From positions 1-64,000 of the forward strand of contig VGID01000018.1 in the NCBI GenBank assembly GCA_016868035.1: a stretch of DNA of 64,000 bases. Reading direction: 5' to 3'. Both the position numbers and the translations under genes were made by a program. Below are positions 43,905 through 54,873 of the stretch, piece by piece. Position 1 is the first letter of the stretch, and each line of letters opens with the position of its first letter. The notes beneath the pieces were generated by a model that was not told the DNA's origin, did no database searches, and saw only the letters and a list, made by a program, of their open reading frames with translations. This DNA comes from Betaproteobacteria bacterium. Its GTDB lineage: Bacteria; Pseudomonadota; Gammaproteobacteria; Burkholderiales; SG8-41.

Positions 43905-44585
43905 ATGAAAGAACATTCCAGCCCGCCGCCGTCCCACTTCACGACGCGCCGCGGCTTCATCGTCGCAGCCGGCTTCGGCGTGGTGAGTCTCTATGGATTG
44001 TGGGCCGCTTACGGCGCCGCGCCGCTGCGGCTGAAGGCGCACGACGAGGACGCAGCGCCCGACCACATGGGAGGGCACGGCGGCCACGGCCGCGCGAGGG
44101 GCCCGGACGTCGACGCATTCCGGCGGCAAACCGAGGAGTTCATCGAGGCCAACAAGCTCCCCGACGGCAGCGTCCGGCCCGCACGCGGCAACGCCGCCCT
44201 GCTCGCGGCTACGGAGAAAGCGCACCACGCGCTGCATGATCCGGAACAGCGCGAAAAACTCGCGCTTCCCACCGCGGCGCAGAACGCGGGGAAACGGGCA
44301 GCGAACGCGCCGGATGTCTATCTCGCCGCCTACCAGTGGGGCTTCCTGCCCGCCGTGCTGCGGCTCGACGCGGGCGTGCCCTACCGTTTTCACATGATGG
44401 CGGTGGACGTGACGCATGGCGCCTCGCTGCGCGTCGGGCGCGGCGGCCACATCATACGGCTGCGCGCCGGCACCTTGGTCGAGCGCGAGCTGCGCTTCAC
44501 CCGCCCCGGCGAGTACCTCGTCTATTGCACGATCTACTGCGGCATGCTGCACGACCGCATGCAGGGCAAGATCATCGTCGCCTGA
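43905..44585 (+). CDS. coxB: Cytochrome c oxidase subunit II (CuA)
   Basis: A 226-residue subunit of a ba3-type oxidase. There is one N-terminal membrane segment (GFIVAAGFGVVSLYGLWAAY) preceded by TTRRGF, then a His-rich linker (DHMGGHGGHGRARG) and a cupredoxin domain. CuA ligands are clear: the His in MAVDVTHGASL, and CTIYCGMLHDRM, which has the C-x3-C-x3-H-x2-M spacing of the Thermus ba3 oxidase. It should take electrons from cytochrome c. It precedes subunit I by 22 bases. Confidence 0.9.
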   Translation: MKEHSSPPPSHFTTRRGFIVAAGFGVVSLYGLWAAYGAAPLRLKAHDEDAAPDHMGGHGGHGRARGPDVDAFRRQTEEFIEANKLPDGSVRPARGNAALLAATEKAHHALHDPEQREKLALPTAAQNAGKRAANAPDVYLAAYQWGFLPAVLRLDAGVPYRFHMMAVDVTHGASLRVGRGGHIIRLRAGTLVERELRFTRPGEYLVYCTIYCGMLHDRMQGKIIVA

Positions 44586-44607
44586 TGCCCGATTCCGAGA
44601 GCCGCCC

Positions 44608-46275
44608 ATGACACCACATCCACTGCTCGACCACCTGAAACAGCTCCCCGCAGCCGACAAGCGCCTGCTGCTCGCGTTTTTCGGCGCCGGACTCGTGACG
44701 CTCGCGCTCGGCGTGCTCGCCGGCGCCGGCACCGCGCTCGTGCGCGCCGGCTTGATCGATCCGGCACCGTACTTCGGCTACCGGCTGATGACGATGCACG
44801 GGATCAACATCTTCTTCTACTGGCTGTATTTCGCGCAGGCGGGACTGCTGCTCGCGTTCTCCGCGACGCACGCCGCGCATGCCCGGCACATGGAGTGGCG
44901 GCGGCTCGCGTGGCTGGGCTACGCCGCCATGGTCGCCGGGTTCGTGCTGAGCCAGGTCGGCGCGGCGAGCGGCGTGCCGCTGCTCTACGACGCGCCGCCG
45001 GAGCTTGCGCGTTTTGCTTCCGCTGCCGTGGGCTCGATCTATCTCGGCTACCTGTCCCTTGCGCTGGGGCTGTTCTGCGTGGCCGTCTCGGCCGTCGCCT
45101 CGGTCGTCCTGCCGCGCTTCGCCGGGCGCACGGTAAGCCTGTCGCCCATCGGCTTCGCCTCCATCGCATGGGCCGGCCTGCTGATGGTGAGCGCGCTCGC
45201 GGCGGTCAATGCCTTCCTCCCGGCAGCACTGTGGGCGTTCGAGAAAGGCCCGCTGCCCGAGGATTACGCCACCGGCTGGCACGTTCTATTCCACAACATG
45301 CATTACCTGCCGTTGATGGCGACGGTCGTCACGTGGTACGTACTGGTAAAGGCGCTGTTCGGCATCGAATCCATCTTCGGGCCGCGCTTCTCGAAGATCG
45401 TGTTCTCGACCTATCTCATCTTCGTGCCCCCGACCTCGCTCTACCACATGTTCCTCGAGCCGGGCCTGGCGGAGCCGGTGCGCGTGGTGGGGTCGCTCCT
45501 CTCGCTCTTCATCAGCGTGCCGACGGTCCTGGTGTTCCTGATCATCGTTGCCTCGCTGGAGACCCATGCCCGCGCGCACGGTGCCAGCGGCCTCTTCGGC
45601 TGGATCCGGATGCTGCCGTGGCGCAACCCGGTGATGGCCGCGGTCGGCATGGCCGTCGTCAACCTCGCGGCCGGCGGCGCGCTCTCGTTCGTGCTGATCC
45701 AGGAGAAGCTCGCGCCGCTGCTGAGCGACACCTTCTTCGTGCCGGGATACTTCCACTTCCTCACGGTGGGCACGGTCACGCTCACGTTCCTCGGTGCGCT
45801 GTGCTACCTGATCCCCGGCCTCACCGGCCGCCCGCTGTGGAACCCGCGGCTGCTGGCGGGGCTGCCCTACCTCGCCACCGCCGGGCTCGCGCTGTTCGGA
45901 ACAGCCGGGGTCATTGCCGGCTATCTCGGCGCGCCGCGCCGCGTCCTCGATCTCTCGTACGCGGGCGACGCGCCGGCCTCCTGGCAGGTGCTGATGGGCG
46001 TCGTGGGCACAGGCGGAATGCTGATGGCGATAGCGCTGATTCTCTACATCCTCGCGCTTGCGGTGACCTTCCTCAAGCGCGCGCCGCAGGCCGCCGCGCT
46101 CGATTTCGGATTGCCGGGATGGAACCTCGCGGGCGCGGTACCGGCGCGCGAGCTGGCGTGGACCGGCCCGCTCTCGATCCTGATCCTGGTGGGCACGATG
46201 GCACTTTTCACGGTGGTCGCGTTCGAAATGATCAAGGCCGCGCCGCTGGCCGCAATCGGCAGCGGCGCACACTGA
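44608..46275 (+). CDS. Atypical heme-copper oxidase subunit I (B-family)
   Basis: A 555-residue, 12-14 helix protein close to ba3-type subunit I (GLFGWIRMLPWRNPV is shared with the Thermus enzyme). The low-spin heme ligands are kept: His64 in MTMHGINIFFYW and His383 in VPGYFHF. The active site differs. The helix VI site reads HNMHY (His229, His232, Tyr233; usual HPxVY), the helix VII pair HH is YH (Tyr279, His280), and the helix X high-spin heme ligand, first His of HFH, is Tyr381. Both changes are CAC to TAC. The partner CuA subunit is normal. It may not reduce O2 in the usual way. Confidence 0.85.
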   Translation: MTPHPLLDHLKQLPAADKRLLLAFFGAGLVTLALGVLAGAGTALVRAGLIDPAPYFGYRLMTMHGINIFFYWLYFAQAGLLLAFSATHAAHARHMEWRRLAWLGYAAMVAGFVLSQVGAASGVPLLYDAPPELARFASAAVGSIYLGYLSLALGLFCVAVSAVASVVLPRFAGRTVSLSPIGFASIAWAGLLMVSALAAVNAFLPAALWAFEKGPLPEDYATGWHVLFHNMHYLPLMATVVTWYVLVKALFGIESIFGPRFSKIVFSTYLIFVPPTSLYHMFLEPGLAEPVRVVGSLLSLFISVPTVLVFLIIVASLETHARAHGASGLFGWIRMLPWRNPVMAAVGMAVVNLAAGGALSFVLIQEKLAPLLSDTFFVPGYFHFLTVGTVTLTFLGALCYLIPGLTGRPLWNPRLLAGLPYLATAGLALFGTAGVIAGYLGAPRRVLDLSYAGDAPASWQVLMGVVGTGGMLMAIALILYILALAVTFLKRAPQAAALDFGLPGWNLAGAVPARELAWTGPLSILILVGTMALFTVVAFEMIKAAPLAAIGSGAH

Positions 46276-46290
46276 GAGGGGACACCAGCC

Positions 46291-46506
46291 ATGAAACAGG
46301 ATTTCTCGCTGCTCGTGATCGTCGCCGTGGTATGGGCGGTGCTCGCGCTGCTCTACGCCACGGTGCCGATGTTCCACATGCCGGGCTACGCTGCGGTGTG
46401 GGGATTGGGCGCGGTCGTGTTCCTCGCGCTGGCCGCGGCGATCGCGGCAGCCTCCCGCCGCGAGCGCAAGCGGCACGAACATCACGGAGAGGCGTCCCAT
46501 GAATAG
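46291..46506 (+). CDS. Small two-helix membrane protein of the oxidase operon
   Basis: A 71-residue protein with two membrane helices (SLLVIVAVVWAVLALLYA and WGLGAVVFLALAAAIAAAS) and a basic/His-rich end (RRERKRHEHHGEASHE). It starts 15 bases after subunit I and overlaps the next gene. It could be an accessory subunit of the oxidase; no family is recognised. Confidence 0.72.
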   Translation: MKQDFSLLVIVAVVWAVLALLYATVPMFHMPGYAAVWGLGAVVFLALAAAIAAASRRERKRHEHHGEASHE

Positions 46507-46966
46507 CCACGCCAGATCCGCAGTGCGGCCCGCCGGTTTCGGGCTGCTGGCGTTCGGTCTGCTGCTTGCCCTCTACTTCGGGGTGCTGACGCTGGTCTCG
46601 GGCTGGACGTTCACGCTCGAGCAGTTCTCTGGGTTCTGGTACTACATCGTGCCGCTCGCCGCCGGTTTCGGGCTCCAGGTCGCGCTTTTCATCCGCCTGC
46701 GGCAGGTCGTGCATCAATCCGGGGAATCGGGCGCGGTGATGGCCGCGTCCGGCACTACCTCGACCGCCGCGATGATCTCGTGCTGCGCCCACTATCTCGT
46801 GAATGTCGCGCCGGTGCTCGGCGCAACCGGGCTCGCGACCCTGGCCGCCCAGTACCAAGTCGAATTCTTCTGGGTCGGGCTCGCGTTCAATGCAGCCGGC
46901 ATTGCCTACATCGGCAGCAAGCTCTACAACGCTACGAAGGAGCACGCACAATGCGCGCACGCCTGA
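46499..46966 (+). CDS. Membrane protein with a CCAHY metal-like motif
   Basis: A 155-residue protein with four membrane helices. The third begins SGTTSTAAMISCCAHYLVNV, a Cys-Cys-x-His motif typical of small transporters or metal-binding membrane proteins in copper and mercury clusters. It overlaps the gene before it and the next gene start lies inside its last codons, so the four genes form a tight unit. Copper delivery to the oxidase is a reasonable but unproven idea. Confidence 0.7.
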   Translation: MNSHARSAVRPAGFGLLAFGLLLALYFGVLTLVSGWTFTLEQFSGFWYYIVPLAAGFGLQVALFIRLRQVVHQSGESGAVMAASGTTSTAAMISCCAHYLVNVAPVLGATGLATLAAQYQVEFFWVGLAFNAAGIAYIGSKLYNATKEHAQCAHA

Positions 46967-47349
46967 TTCTTCCTGTTCTCTTTCTCGCCTCCGTGCTCTT
47001 CGGCATGGGCGCCTCCATGGCCCAGAGCCTCTCTGCGCAGTCGAGCAGCGCGGCCGGTGTCACCATCAAAGCCACGCCGCGCGCGCTCTCCGGCGGCGCG
47101 TGGGAATTCGAGATCGTGTTCGACACGCACACGCAGGAACTGAAGGACGACCTCATGAAATCGGCCTCGCTCGCCTCCGACGGAAGGAGTCTCGCCCCCG
47201 CCGCATGGAAGGGCGATCCGCCCGGCGGCCATCACCGCAAAGGCGTGTTGAGGTTCGACGCGGCCGACCCGCAATCGAAGACGATCGAGCTCACCATCAC
47301 GCGGCCGGGGGAGCCGAAGCCGCGTTCTTTCCGCTGGCAGCTCAAGTGA
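46951..47349 (+). CDS. Exported hypothetical protein
   Basis: A 132-residue protein with a signal peptide ([20 protein letters not shown]) and a beta-rich domain: [38 protein letters not shown] and [20 protein letters not shown]. The immunoglobulin-like layout and GDPPGGHH suggest a periplasmic binding or adaptor role. I recognise no named family. It overlaps the upstream gene by 16 bases. Confidence 0.65.
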   Translation: MRARLILPVLFLASVLFGMGASMAQSLSAQSSSAAGVTIKATPRALSGGAWEFEIVFDTHTQELKDDLMKSASLASDGRSLAPAAWKGDPPGGHHRKGVLRFDAADPQSKTIELTITRPGEPKPRSFRWQLK

Positions 47350-47395
47350 AACCGCGGCGATCGATCCATCACATCAGGATGAAAGGAACCAAACC

Positions 47396-47785
47396 ATGTA
47401 CGGATTCAGCACGAGGCTCAAGGTGCCGTTCGAGGAGGCCGTTGCGAGAGTCACCGAGGCGCTGAAGGGCGAAGGCTTCGGCGTGCTCACGGAAATCGAC
47501 GTCAAGGCCACCATGAAAGATAAGCTCAACATCGAGCGGCGGCCGTACCGCATCCTCGGCGCCCGCAATCCGCCGCTCGCGCACCGCGCCATCGAGGCGA
47601 ACCCGGACATCGGTCTGCTGCTGCCCTGCAACGTGGTGGTGCGCGAGGACGACGACGGCAAGGTAACGGTCGGCTTCATGGACCCGGAGGCGGTGCTGAA
47701 CCTCGTGGACAAGCCGGAAGTGCACGCCCTCGGGAAGGAAGTGCGCGCACGGCTGCAACGGGTCTGCGCGGCGCTCCAGAACTGA
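47396..47785 (+). CDS. DUF302 domain protein
   Basis: A 129-residue cytoplasmic protein. [40 protein letters not shown] and [20 protein letters not shown] with LLPCNVVV are the DUF302 signature, including the conserved Cys. The biochemical role is unknown; DUF302 genes commonly lie in metal or sulfur oxidation clusters. Confidence 0.88.
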   Translation: MYGFSTRLKVPFEEAVARVTEALKGEGFGVLTEIDVKATMKDKLNIERRPYRILGARNPPLAHRAIEANPDIGLLLPCNVVVREDDDGKVTVGFMDPEAVLNLVDKPEVHALGKEVRARLQRVCAALQN

Positions 47786-47803
47786 GCCGGAAGGAGGAAT
47801 ATC

Positions 47804-48046
47804 GTGTGGGGTGACATGGGAAGCTGGGGCTGGGGTTGGGGCGTGTTCGGCGCGCTGCACATGGTGCTGTGGTGGGTGCTCATCATTCTCGGCATCGTGG
47901 TGCTGATCAAGTGGCTGGCTGGAAGCGGTTCCCGGGCGGAGCGCGAAACCGGGAGCCGCGCGCTCGAGGTCCTCAAGGAGCGCTACGCCCGCGGAGAGAT
48001 CGGCAAGGACGAGTTCGAACAGAAGAAGCGGGATCTGTCCGGATGA
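47804..48046 (+). CDS. Membrane protein with SHOCT motif
   Basis: An 80-residue protein with a GTG start. It has a Gly/Trp-rich head and one membrane helix (GALHMVLWWVLIILGIVVLI), then the SHOCT domain: EVLKERYARGEIGKDEFEQK followed by KRDLSG. SHOCT is a short C-terminal oligomerisation motif. A second SHOCT gene of the same plan is at 54860. Confidence 0.85.
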   Translation: MWGDMGSWGWGWGVFGALHMVLWWVLIILGIVVLIKWLAGSGSRAERETGSRALEVLKERYARGEIGKDEFEQKKRDLSG

Positions 48047-48079
48047 TCATGGAACCTCCGGCAAAGCGTGGGGCCGCGT

Positions 48080-48490
48080 ATGAGAGAACGTCAATCCAGC
48101 GCTCCGGCAAAGCACATAACGGGGAAAACGCGCACCCGCGCTGCATGCGGCGTTCGCCGGCTGCTGGCAGCGACGCTGCTCGCGGGCTGGCCGCTCGCGG
48201 CGGCTCAAGCTTCGCCAATGACGGAGACGGCCGGCATTCGCCTCTATATCGCCGCGGGTTGCGTCGCCTGCCACGGGGCCGACGGCAGAGGTTCCACGTT
48301 CGCGCCCATGCTGCCGGGACACAACGCGGAGCAGGTCAAGCGCTACGTGCGCAACCCGGTCGGGAAAATGCCGCGGTTCGGGAACGACAAGCTGAGCGAT
48401 GCCGATCTCGAAACCCCTGCCGCCTACATCGCGGCGCTTCCGGTACCCGAAACCGCGTCCAGGCCGCCCGATGCCGTGGAAGCAATGTAG
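48080..48490 (+). CDS. Exported monoheme cytochrome c
   Basis: A 136-residue precursor: signal-like region (RRLLAATLLAGWPLAAAQAS), heme motif CVACHGADGRG, and distal Met in VGKMPRFGNDKLSDAD. It resembles cytochrome c5/c553-type small carriers. It would shuttle electrons in the periplasm, for example to the CuA subunit. The start at 48080 is preceded by an in-frame GTG at 48068. Confidence 0.85.
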   Translation: MRERQSSAPAKHITGKTRTRAACGVRRLLAATLLAGWPLAAAQASPMTETAGIRLYIAAGCVACHGADGRGSTFAPMLPGHNAEQVKRYVRNPVGKMPRFGNDKLSDADLETPAAYIAALPVPETASRPPDAVEAM

Positions 48491-48901
48491 ATGCACCACT
48501 GGATGGCCTACCGGGCGCTCAAGGACGAGGACCCGGGCCGCGCCGAGCATCACCTGGTCCATGCGGTGGAGCTTGCGCCAGACGAAGCGCACCGGCGGAG
48601 CATGGACAGCATCCTCGGCCTGGTGCGGGCAAAGCGAAACAGCTTGGCCGCCCAGCGGCTCCTCGAGATCATGAGCGCGACGTTCACGCCCAAGATCACC
48701 GTGGGGCAAATGCACCTGCGCCTCGCGGCGAGCGCACGCGAGGCCGGCGACGTGCCAGAGACCGAGCATCACGTGCGGCACTACATCGAAATGGCTTCAC
48801 CGCACGACCAGCGTCACGCGCAGCAACTGCTGCCGCTTCTGCGGAAGCGCGACGTCCTCTCGGTGAAAAAGCGGCTCAACCATTTAATGATGGCGAAATG
48901 A
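48491..48901 (+). CDS. Helical, TPR-like hypothetical protein
   Basis: A 136-residue, fully helical cytoplasmic protein (AYRALKDEDPGRAEHHLVHA and VELAPDEAHRRSMDSILGLV). The helix pairs recall tetratricopeptide repeats. Its ATG directly follows the stop of the cytochrome gene. The function is unknown. Confidence 0.6.
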   Translation: MHHWMAYRALKDEDPGRAEHHLVHAVELAPDEAHRRSMDSILGLVRAKRNSLAAQRLLEIMSATFTPKITVGQMHLRLAASAREAGDVPETEHHVRHYIEMASPHDQRHAQQLLPLLRKRDVLSVKKRLNHLMMAK

Positions 48902-48907
48902 ACGGCC

Positions 48908-49513
48908 ATGTCTGCATCCGATATTGATGACCGGAGGCGCAAGCTCCTCGTCGCGGCGACCACGGCGGCAGGCGGAGCGGCGGTGGCCACGAGCACGGTG
49001 CCCTTCATCGCGTCCATGCTGCCCAGCGAGCGGGCCCGCGCCGCGGGCGCCCCGGTAGACGCTCAATTTCCCAACCTCGAACCCGGGACGCAACTGACGG
49101 TGGAGTGGCGCGGCAAGCCGGTCTGGATCCTGCGCCGCACCGAAGCGATGTTGAAGGCTCTCGAAGCTCAGGAGCACCGCGCGCGACTGGCTGACCCGGA
49201 CTCGGCGGTGAAATACCAGCAGCCGGCCTACGCGCACAACGCGTTTCGCTCCATCAGGCCGGAATACCTGGTGGTCGTGCCGCTCTGCACGCACCTCGGC
49301 TGCGTGCCCACGTTCCGGCCCCAGCCTGCCGCGGCGGACTTGAGCTCCGACTGGCCCGGCGGCTATTTCTGCCCTTGCCACGGCTCGAAATTCGACTTCG
49401 CGGGACGCGTCTGGCGCAACGTGCCGGCCCCCACCAATCTGGTGATCCCGCCGCACCGCTACCTCGGCGACACGGCGGTGAAGATCGGCGAGGATCCGGA
49501 GAAACCCGCATGA
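48908..49513 (+). CDS. petA: Rieske [2Fe-2S] protein, ubiquinol-cytochrome c reductase type
   Basis: A 201-residue Rieske protein. The N-terminal segment RRRKLLVAATTAAGGAAVAT is the Tat-dependent anchor of PetA, including SERARAAGAPVD. The cluster ligands are CTHLGC and CPCHGSKFD. No cytochrome b or c1 gene lies in the window, so it is an orphan that may replace or add to the subunit of a bc1 complex elsewhere, or be the electron donor in this cluster. Confidence 0.88.
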   Translation: MSASDIDDRRRKLLVAATTAAGGAAVATSTVPFIASMLPSERARAAGAPVDAQFPNLEPGTQLTVEWRGKPVWILRRTEAMLKALEAQEHRARLADPDSAVKYQQPAYAHNAFRSIRPEYLVVVPLCTHLGCVPTFRPQPAAADLSSDWPGGYFCPCHGSKFDFAGRVWRNVPAPTNLVIPPHRYLGDTAVKIGEDPEKPA

Positions 49514-50133
49514 TGACCGCCGTAGCCGAACCTCGTATTGCCGGGCATCCGGCCGCTCGCTACCCGTGGTACGTGCGCCTGATCCTCTGGCTGCAGCGGC
49601 GCAAGTACGGGCGCGCGCTCGAACCCGCCCTGCTGTGGGGGCGCATCCCGAGAGCATTTCTCATGCTCACGCTGCTCTACCGCTCGCTCGACCGGAAGTC
49701 CTCTCCGCTCGAGCCGGCGCTGCGCTCGCTCGTGCAGGTGCGCATCTCGCAGATCAACTGGTGCGCGTTCTGCGTGGATCTCAACTCGGCCGCCGCGCTC
49801 GAGCGCCATGCCGCGGCCGGGCAGCTCTCCGCACTGTCCCAGTACGAGAACTCGTTCGTCTTCAGCGAGCGCGAGCGCGCGGCGCTGGCCTACGCCGAGG
49901 CCGTCACCGATCCGGCGCGCCGCGTGGACGACGCAATGTTCGTGCGGCTGCGCCAGCACTTCTCGGAACAGGAAATCATCGAGTTGACGGCGCTGATCGC
50001 CTTCCAGAACATGTCGAGCAAGTTCAATTCGGCGCTGGCCGTGCCCTCCTCCGGGTTCTGCGCGCTTCCGACCGACGCGCCGCAGCACCCCGATGGTGCG
50101 GCTGGAGCGCCGAAGGCGCGGGGCCCGTTGTGA
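49510..50133 (+). CDS. AhpD/carboxymuconolactone decarboxylase family protein
   Basis: A 207-residue AhpD-like protein. The redox CxxC with its His is in ISQINWCAFCVDLNSAAALERH (about residues 84-97), matching alkylhydroperoxidase D. The helix before it (LVQVRISQIN) and YAEAVTDPARRVDDAMF fit. It may be a peroxide-scavenging or decarboxylase-like enzyme. Its ATG overlaps the Rieske stop (ATGA). Confidence 0.85.
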   Translation: MMTAVAEPRIAGHPAARYPWYVRLILWLQRRKYGRALEPALLWGRIPRAFLMLTLLYRSLDRKSSPLEPALRSLVQVRISQINWCAFCVDLNSAAALERHAAAGQLSALSQYENSFVFSERERAALAYAEAVTDPARRVDDAMFVRLRQHFSEQEIIELTALIAFQNMSSKFNSALAVPSSGFCALPTDAPQHPDGAAGAPKARGPL

Positions 50134-50156
50134 CCGAGCCGCCGCGGATACAGGGC

Positions 50157-50588
50157 TCAACGGCCGGCGGCCGGGGCGGCGAGTTCCGTCTCTCCGGAGA
50201 TCGCGGCGATGATCGGGCAGCGCGGGGCCTTCTGGTGCGTCTCGCACTCGTGGAGCAGGTGAGCGAGCACGCGCTCGATGCGACGCAGGTCGGCGATGCG
50301 CCGCCGCGTGTCCTCGAGGTGTGCGCCGGCGATGCGCCGGATCGAGCGGCGGTCGGTCCCGTCCTCGAGCTCGAGCAACGACTGGATTTCCTCGAGCGAG
50401 AAGCCCAGGTCCTGCGCGCGGCGGATGAAGCGGATGCGGTCCACGTGCGCGCTGCCATAGCGGCGATACGCGCCGCGGTCGCGTTCCGGCTGCTCGACCA
50501 GCCCGCGCCGCTCGTAGTAACGCACGGTCTGTATGCCCACGCCCGCCTGGCGCGCCACGCGGGCAATGGTAAGGCCTGTCTCGTGCAT
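50157..50588 (-). CDS. MerR-family metal regulator
   Basis: A 143-residue regulator. The N-terminal winged helix TIARVARQAGVGIQTVRYYE is typical of MerR proteins, with RRYGSAHVDRIRFIRRAQDL and FSLEEIQSLLELED, then a long dimerisation helix. Metal ligands are probably Cys in HECETH and in RCPII (8 residues between). The early Cys that MerR(Hg) needs (at GTDRR here) is absent, so the ligand set is like CueR/ZntR or a novel mix. The divergent promoter at 50598-50628 is its likely target. Confidence 0.85.
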   Translation of the reverse strand: MHETGLTIARVARQAGVGIQTVRYYERRGLVEQPERDRGAYRRYGSAHVDRIRFIRRAQDLGFSLEEIQSLLELEDGTDRRSIRRIAGAHLEDTRRRIADLRRIERVLAHLLHECETHQKAPRCPIIAAISGETELAAPAAGR

Positions 50589-50597
50589 GATGCTCCC

Positions 50598-50628
50598 TTG
50601 ACTCGGTACCTAAGTACAGACCTTATCC
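50598..50628 (+). promoter_or_regulatory. MerR-type promoter (19-bp spacer) of the copper ATPase gene
   Basis: -35 TTGACT (50598-50603), a 19-base spacer and -10 TTATCC (50623-50628). The spacer contains GTAC-CTAA-GTAC, a dyad like that of the mer operator. MerR-family activators bend such overlong spacers when metal is bound. Confidence 0.78.
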
Positions 50629-50664
50629 TAGCGCCATATCGGGTTCAGGACAACGGAGAAGCAC

Positions 50665-53478
<2,814 letters not shown>

Positions 53479-53513
53479 GCGGCCGCAATGCGGACACGGA
53501 TAAAGGACCTGAC

Positions 53514-54221
53514 GTGCGTCCGTACCACTACGTATGGCTGATCTGGTCAGCAGGCTTCCTCGTCCCCTGGCTCGTCCTGTACTGGGCCTTCCCGGTCCAC
53601 CGCCGGGCGATGTTGTGGGCGAGCGTGTTCATGGCGCCGTTCGGGCTGACGGAGCCGTTGTTCGTGCCGGAGTACTGGAACCCGCCGAGCCTCTTCGATC
53701 TCGCCTGGAGGACCGGGTTCGACATCGAGAGCATCATCTTCAGCTTCGCCATCGGCGGCATCGCCGCGGTACTGTACAACGTCATCACCCGCCGCAGCCT
53801 GGTGGCCGTGCCGGAGCGCGAACGGCATCACGAGCGCCACCGCTTCCACTACTTTGCCCTTGCACTGCCATTCGCGTTGTTCCCGATCCTCTACTTCCTG
53901 CCGTGGAACCCGATCTACGCGGGGATCGCCGCAATGATCGCCGGCGCCGTCGCCAACGTTCTGTGCCGCCCGGATCTGATGCGAAACACGCTGATCGGGG
54001 GATTGTTGTTCCTCGGGTTCTACACCGTCTTCCTGACCGGCCTCGAGTGGACGGCACCCGGTTACATCAAGCAGGTCTGGAACCTGAAGGCGCTCTCGGG
54101 TGTGGCTATCGCAGTCTTTCCCCTCGAAGAGCTGTTGTTCGGATTCTGCTTCGGACTGTTCTGGACCGGGGTCTACGAACACTTTACCTGGCACCGGTCA
54201 AGCCCGGTCCGCGCCGGCTAG
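53514..54221 (+). CDS. Lycopene-cyclase-domain-like membrane protein
   Basis: A 235-residue protein with seven or so membrane helices. The pattern matches the heterodimeric lycopene cyclase (CrtYc/d) domain, including YIKQVWNLKALSGVAIAVFP and LEELLFGFCFGLFWTGVYEH. The GTG start follows AAAGGACC. No other carotenoid genes are seen, so the substrate may not be lycopene; the domain also occurs in non-carotenoid settings. Confidence 0.72.
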   Translation: MRPYHYVWLIWSAGFLVPWLVLYWAFPVHRRAMLWASVFMAPFGLTEPLFVPEYWNPPSLFDLAWRTGFDIESIIFSFAIGGIAAVLYNVITRRSLVAVPERERHHERHRFHYFALALPFALFPILYFLPWNPIYAGIAAMIAGAVANVLCRPDLMRNTLIGGLLFLGFYTVFLTGLEWTAPGYIKQVWNLKALSGVAIAVFPLEELLFGFCFGLFWTGVYEHFTWHRSSPVRAG

Positions 54222-54234
54222 CGGAGGTACCGTC

Positions 54235-54873
54235 ATGACGGCCGGCCCGATCCTGCTCCTGATGTTGCTCTGGTTCGGCACCGCGGCGCGCGCTGAGCCG
54301 GAGATCCGGATCGAGCGGAAGGAGGATGTTTTCTACATCGACGCCCGCCTGCGGGTCGACGCCCATCATCACATCGCGTGGGAGGTGCTGACTGACTACA
54401 ACAATCTCGCTCGATTCGTCCCGGGCATGCAAAGCAGCGAGATCGTTAGCGGGCCGGGTCAACCCTTGTTGCTGAGGCAAACCGGGCAATCGGGCTTTCT
54501 CGTATTCAACGTACCGGTAGAAGTGACTGTTCGGATTGATGAAATACCGCTGGAGGCGGTCCGCTTCCGTGCCATCAGCGGGAACTTGAACAACAAGGCC
54601 GGCGAGTGGCGACTCGAGGAACACGGAGACGCGACCCTGCTGTGGTATCGAGCCAGGATCACACCCGGCTTCTGGGTGCCCGCGCTCCTCGCAACGCCCG
54701 TCATGGTCAGGGATATTGCACGGAAGCTCACGGGGGTGGCAAAGGAGATCCAGCGGCGCGCAACCGGCACGATCTCCGGAACGACCGGCGCATGGGAACG
54801 AGCACCGGTTGCCCCGGTGGCTGCGTGCGCGGATCCGTTTTTCTGTCGGAGGCCCGGAAATGTACGGGTTTGA
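54235..54873 (+). CDS. Exported SRPBCC/START-type protein
   Basis: A 212-residue protein with a signal peptide (PILLLMLLWFGTAARAEPE) and an SRPBCC (polyketide cyclase-like) ligand-binding domain: HHHIAWEVLTDYNNLARFVP, SGFLVFNVPVEVTVRIDEIP and DATLLWYRARITPGFWVPAL. It may bind a hydrophobic ligand such as a lipid. Ribosome site GGAGGTACCGTC precedes the ATG. It overlaps the next gene at 54860. Confidence 0.8.
   Translation: MTAGPILLLMLLWFGTAARAEPEIRIERKEDVFYIDARLRVDAHHHIAWEVLTDYNNLARFVPGMQSSEIVSGPGQPLLLRQTGQSGFLVFNVPVEVTVRIDEIPLEAVRFRAISGNLNNKAGEWRLEEHGDATLLWYRARITPGFWVPALLATPVMVRDIARKLTGVAKEIQRRATGTISGTTGAWERAPVAPVAACADPFFCRRPGNVRV

Noticed and set aside
48491-48901. Stop codon between 48490 and 48491 as a readthrough (ATG-TAG-ATG)
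   Set aside because: It is a normal stop of the cytochrome gene followed at once by the next start; the two proteins are unrelated.
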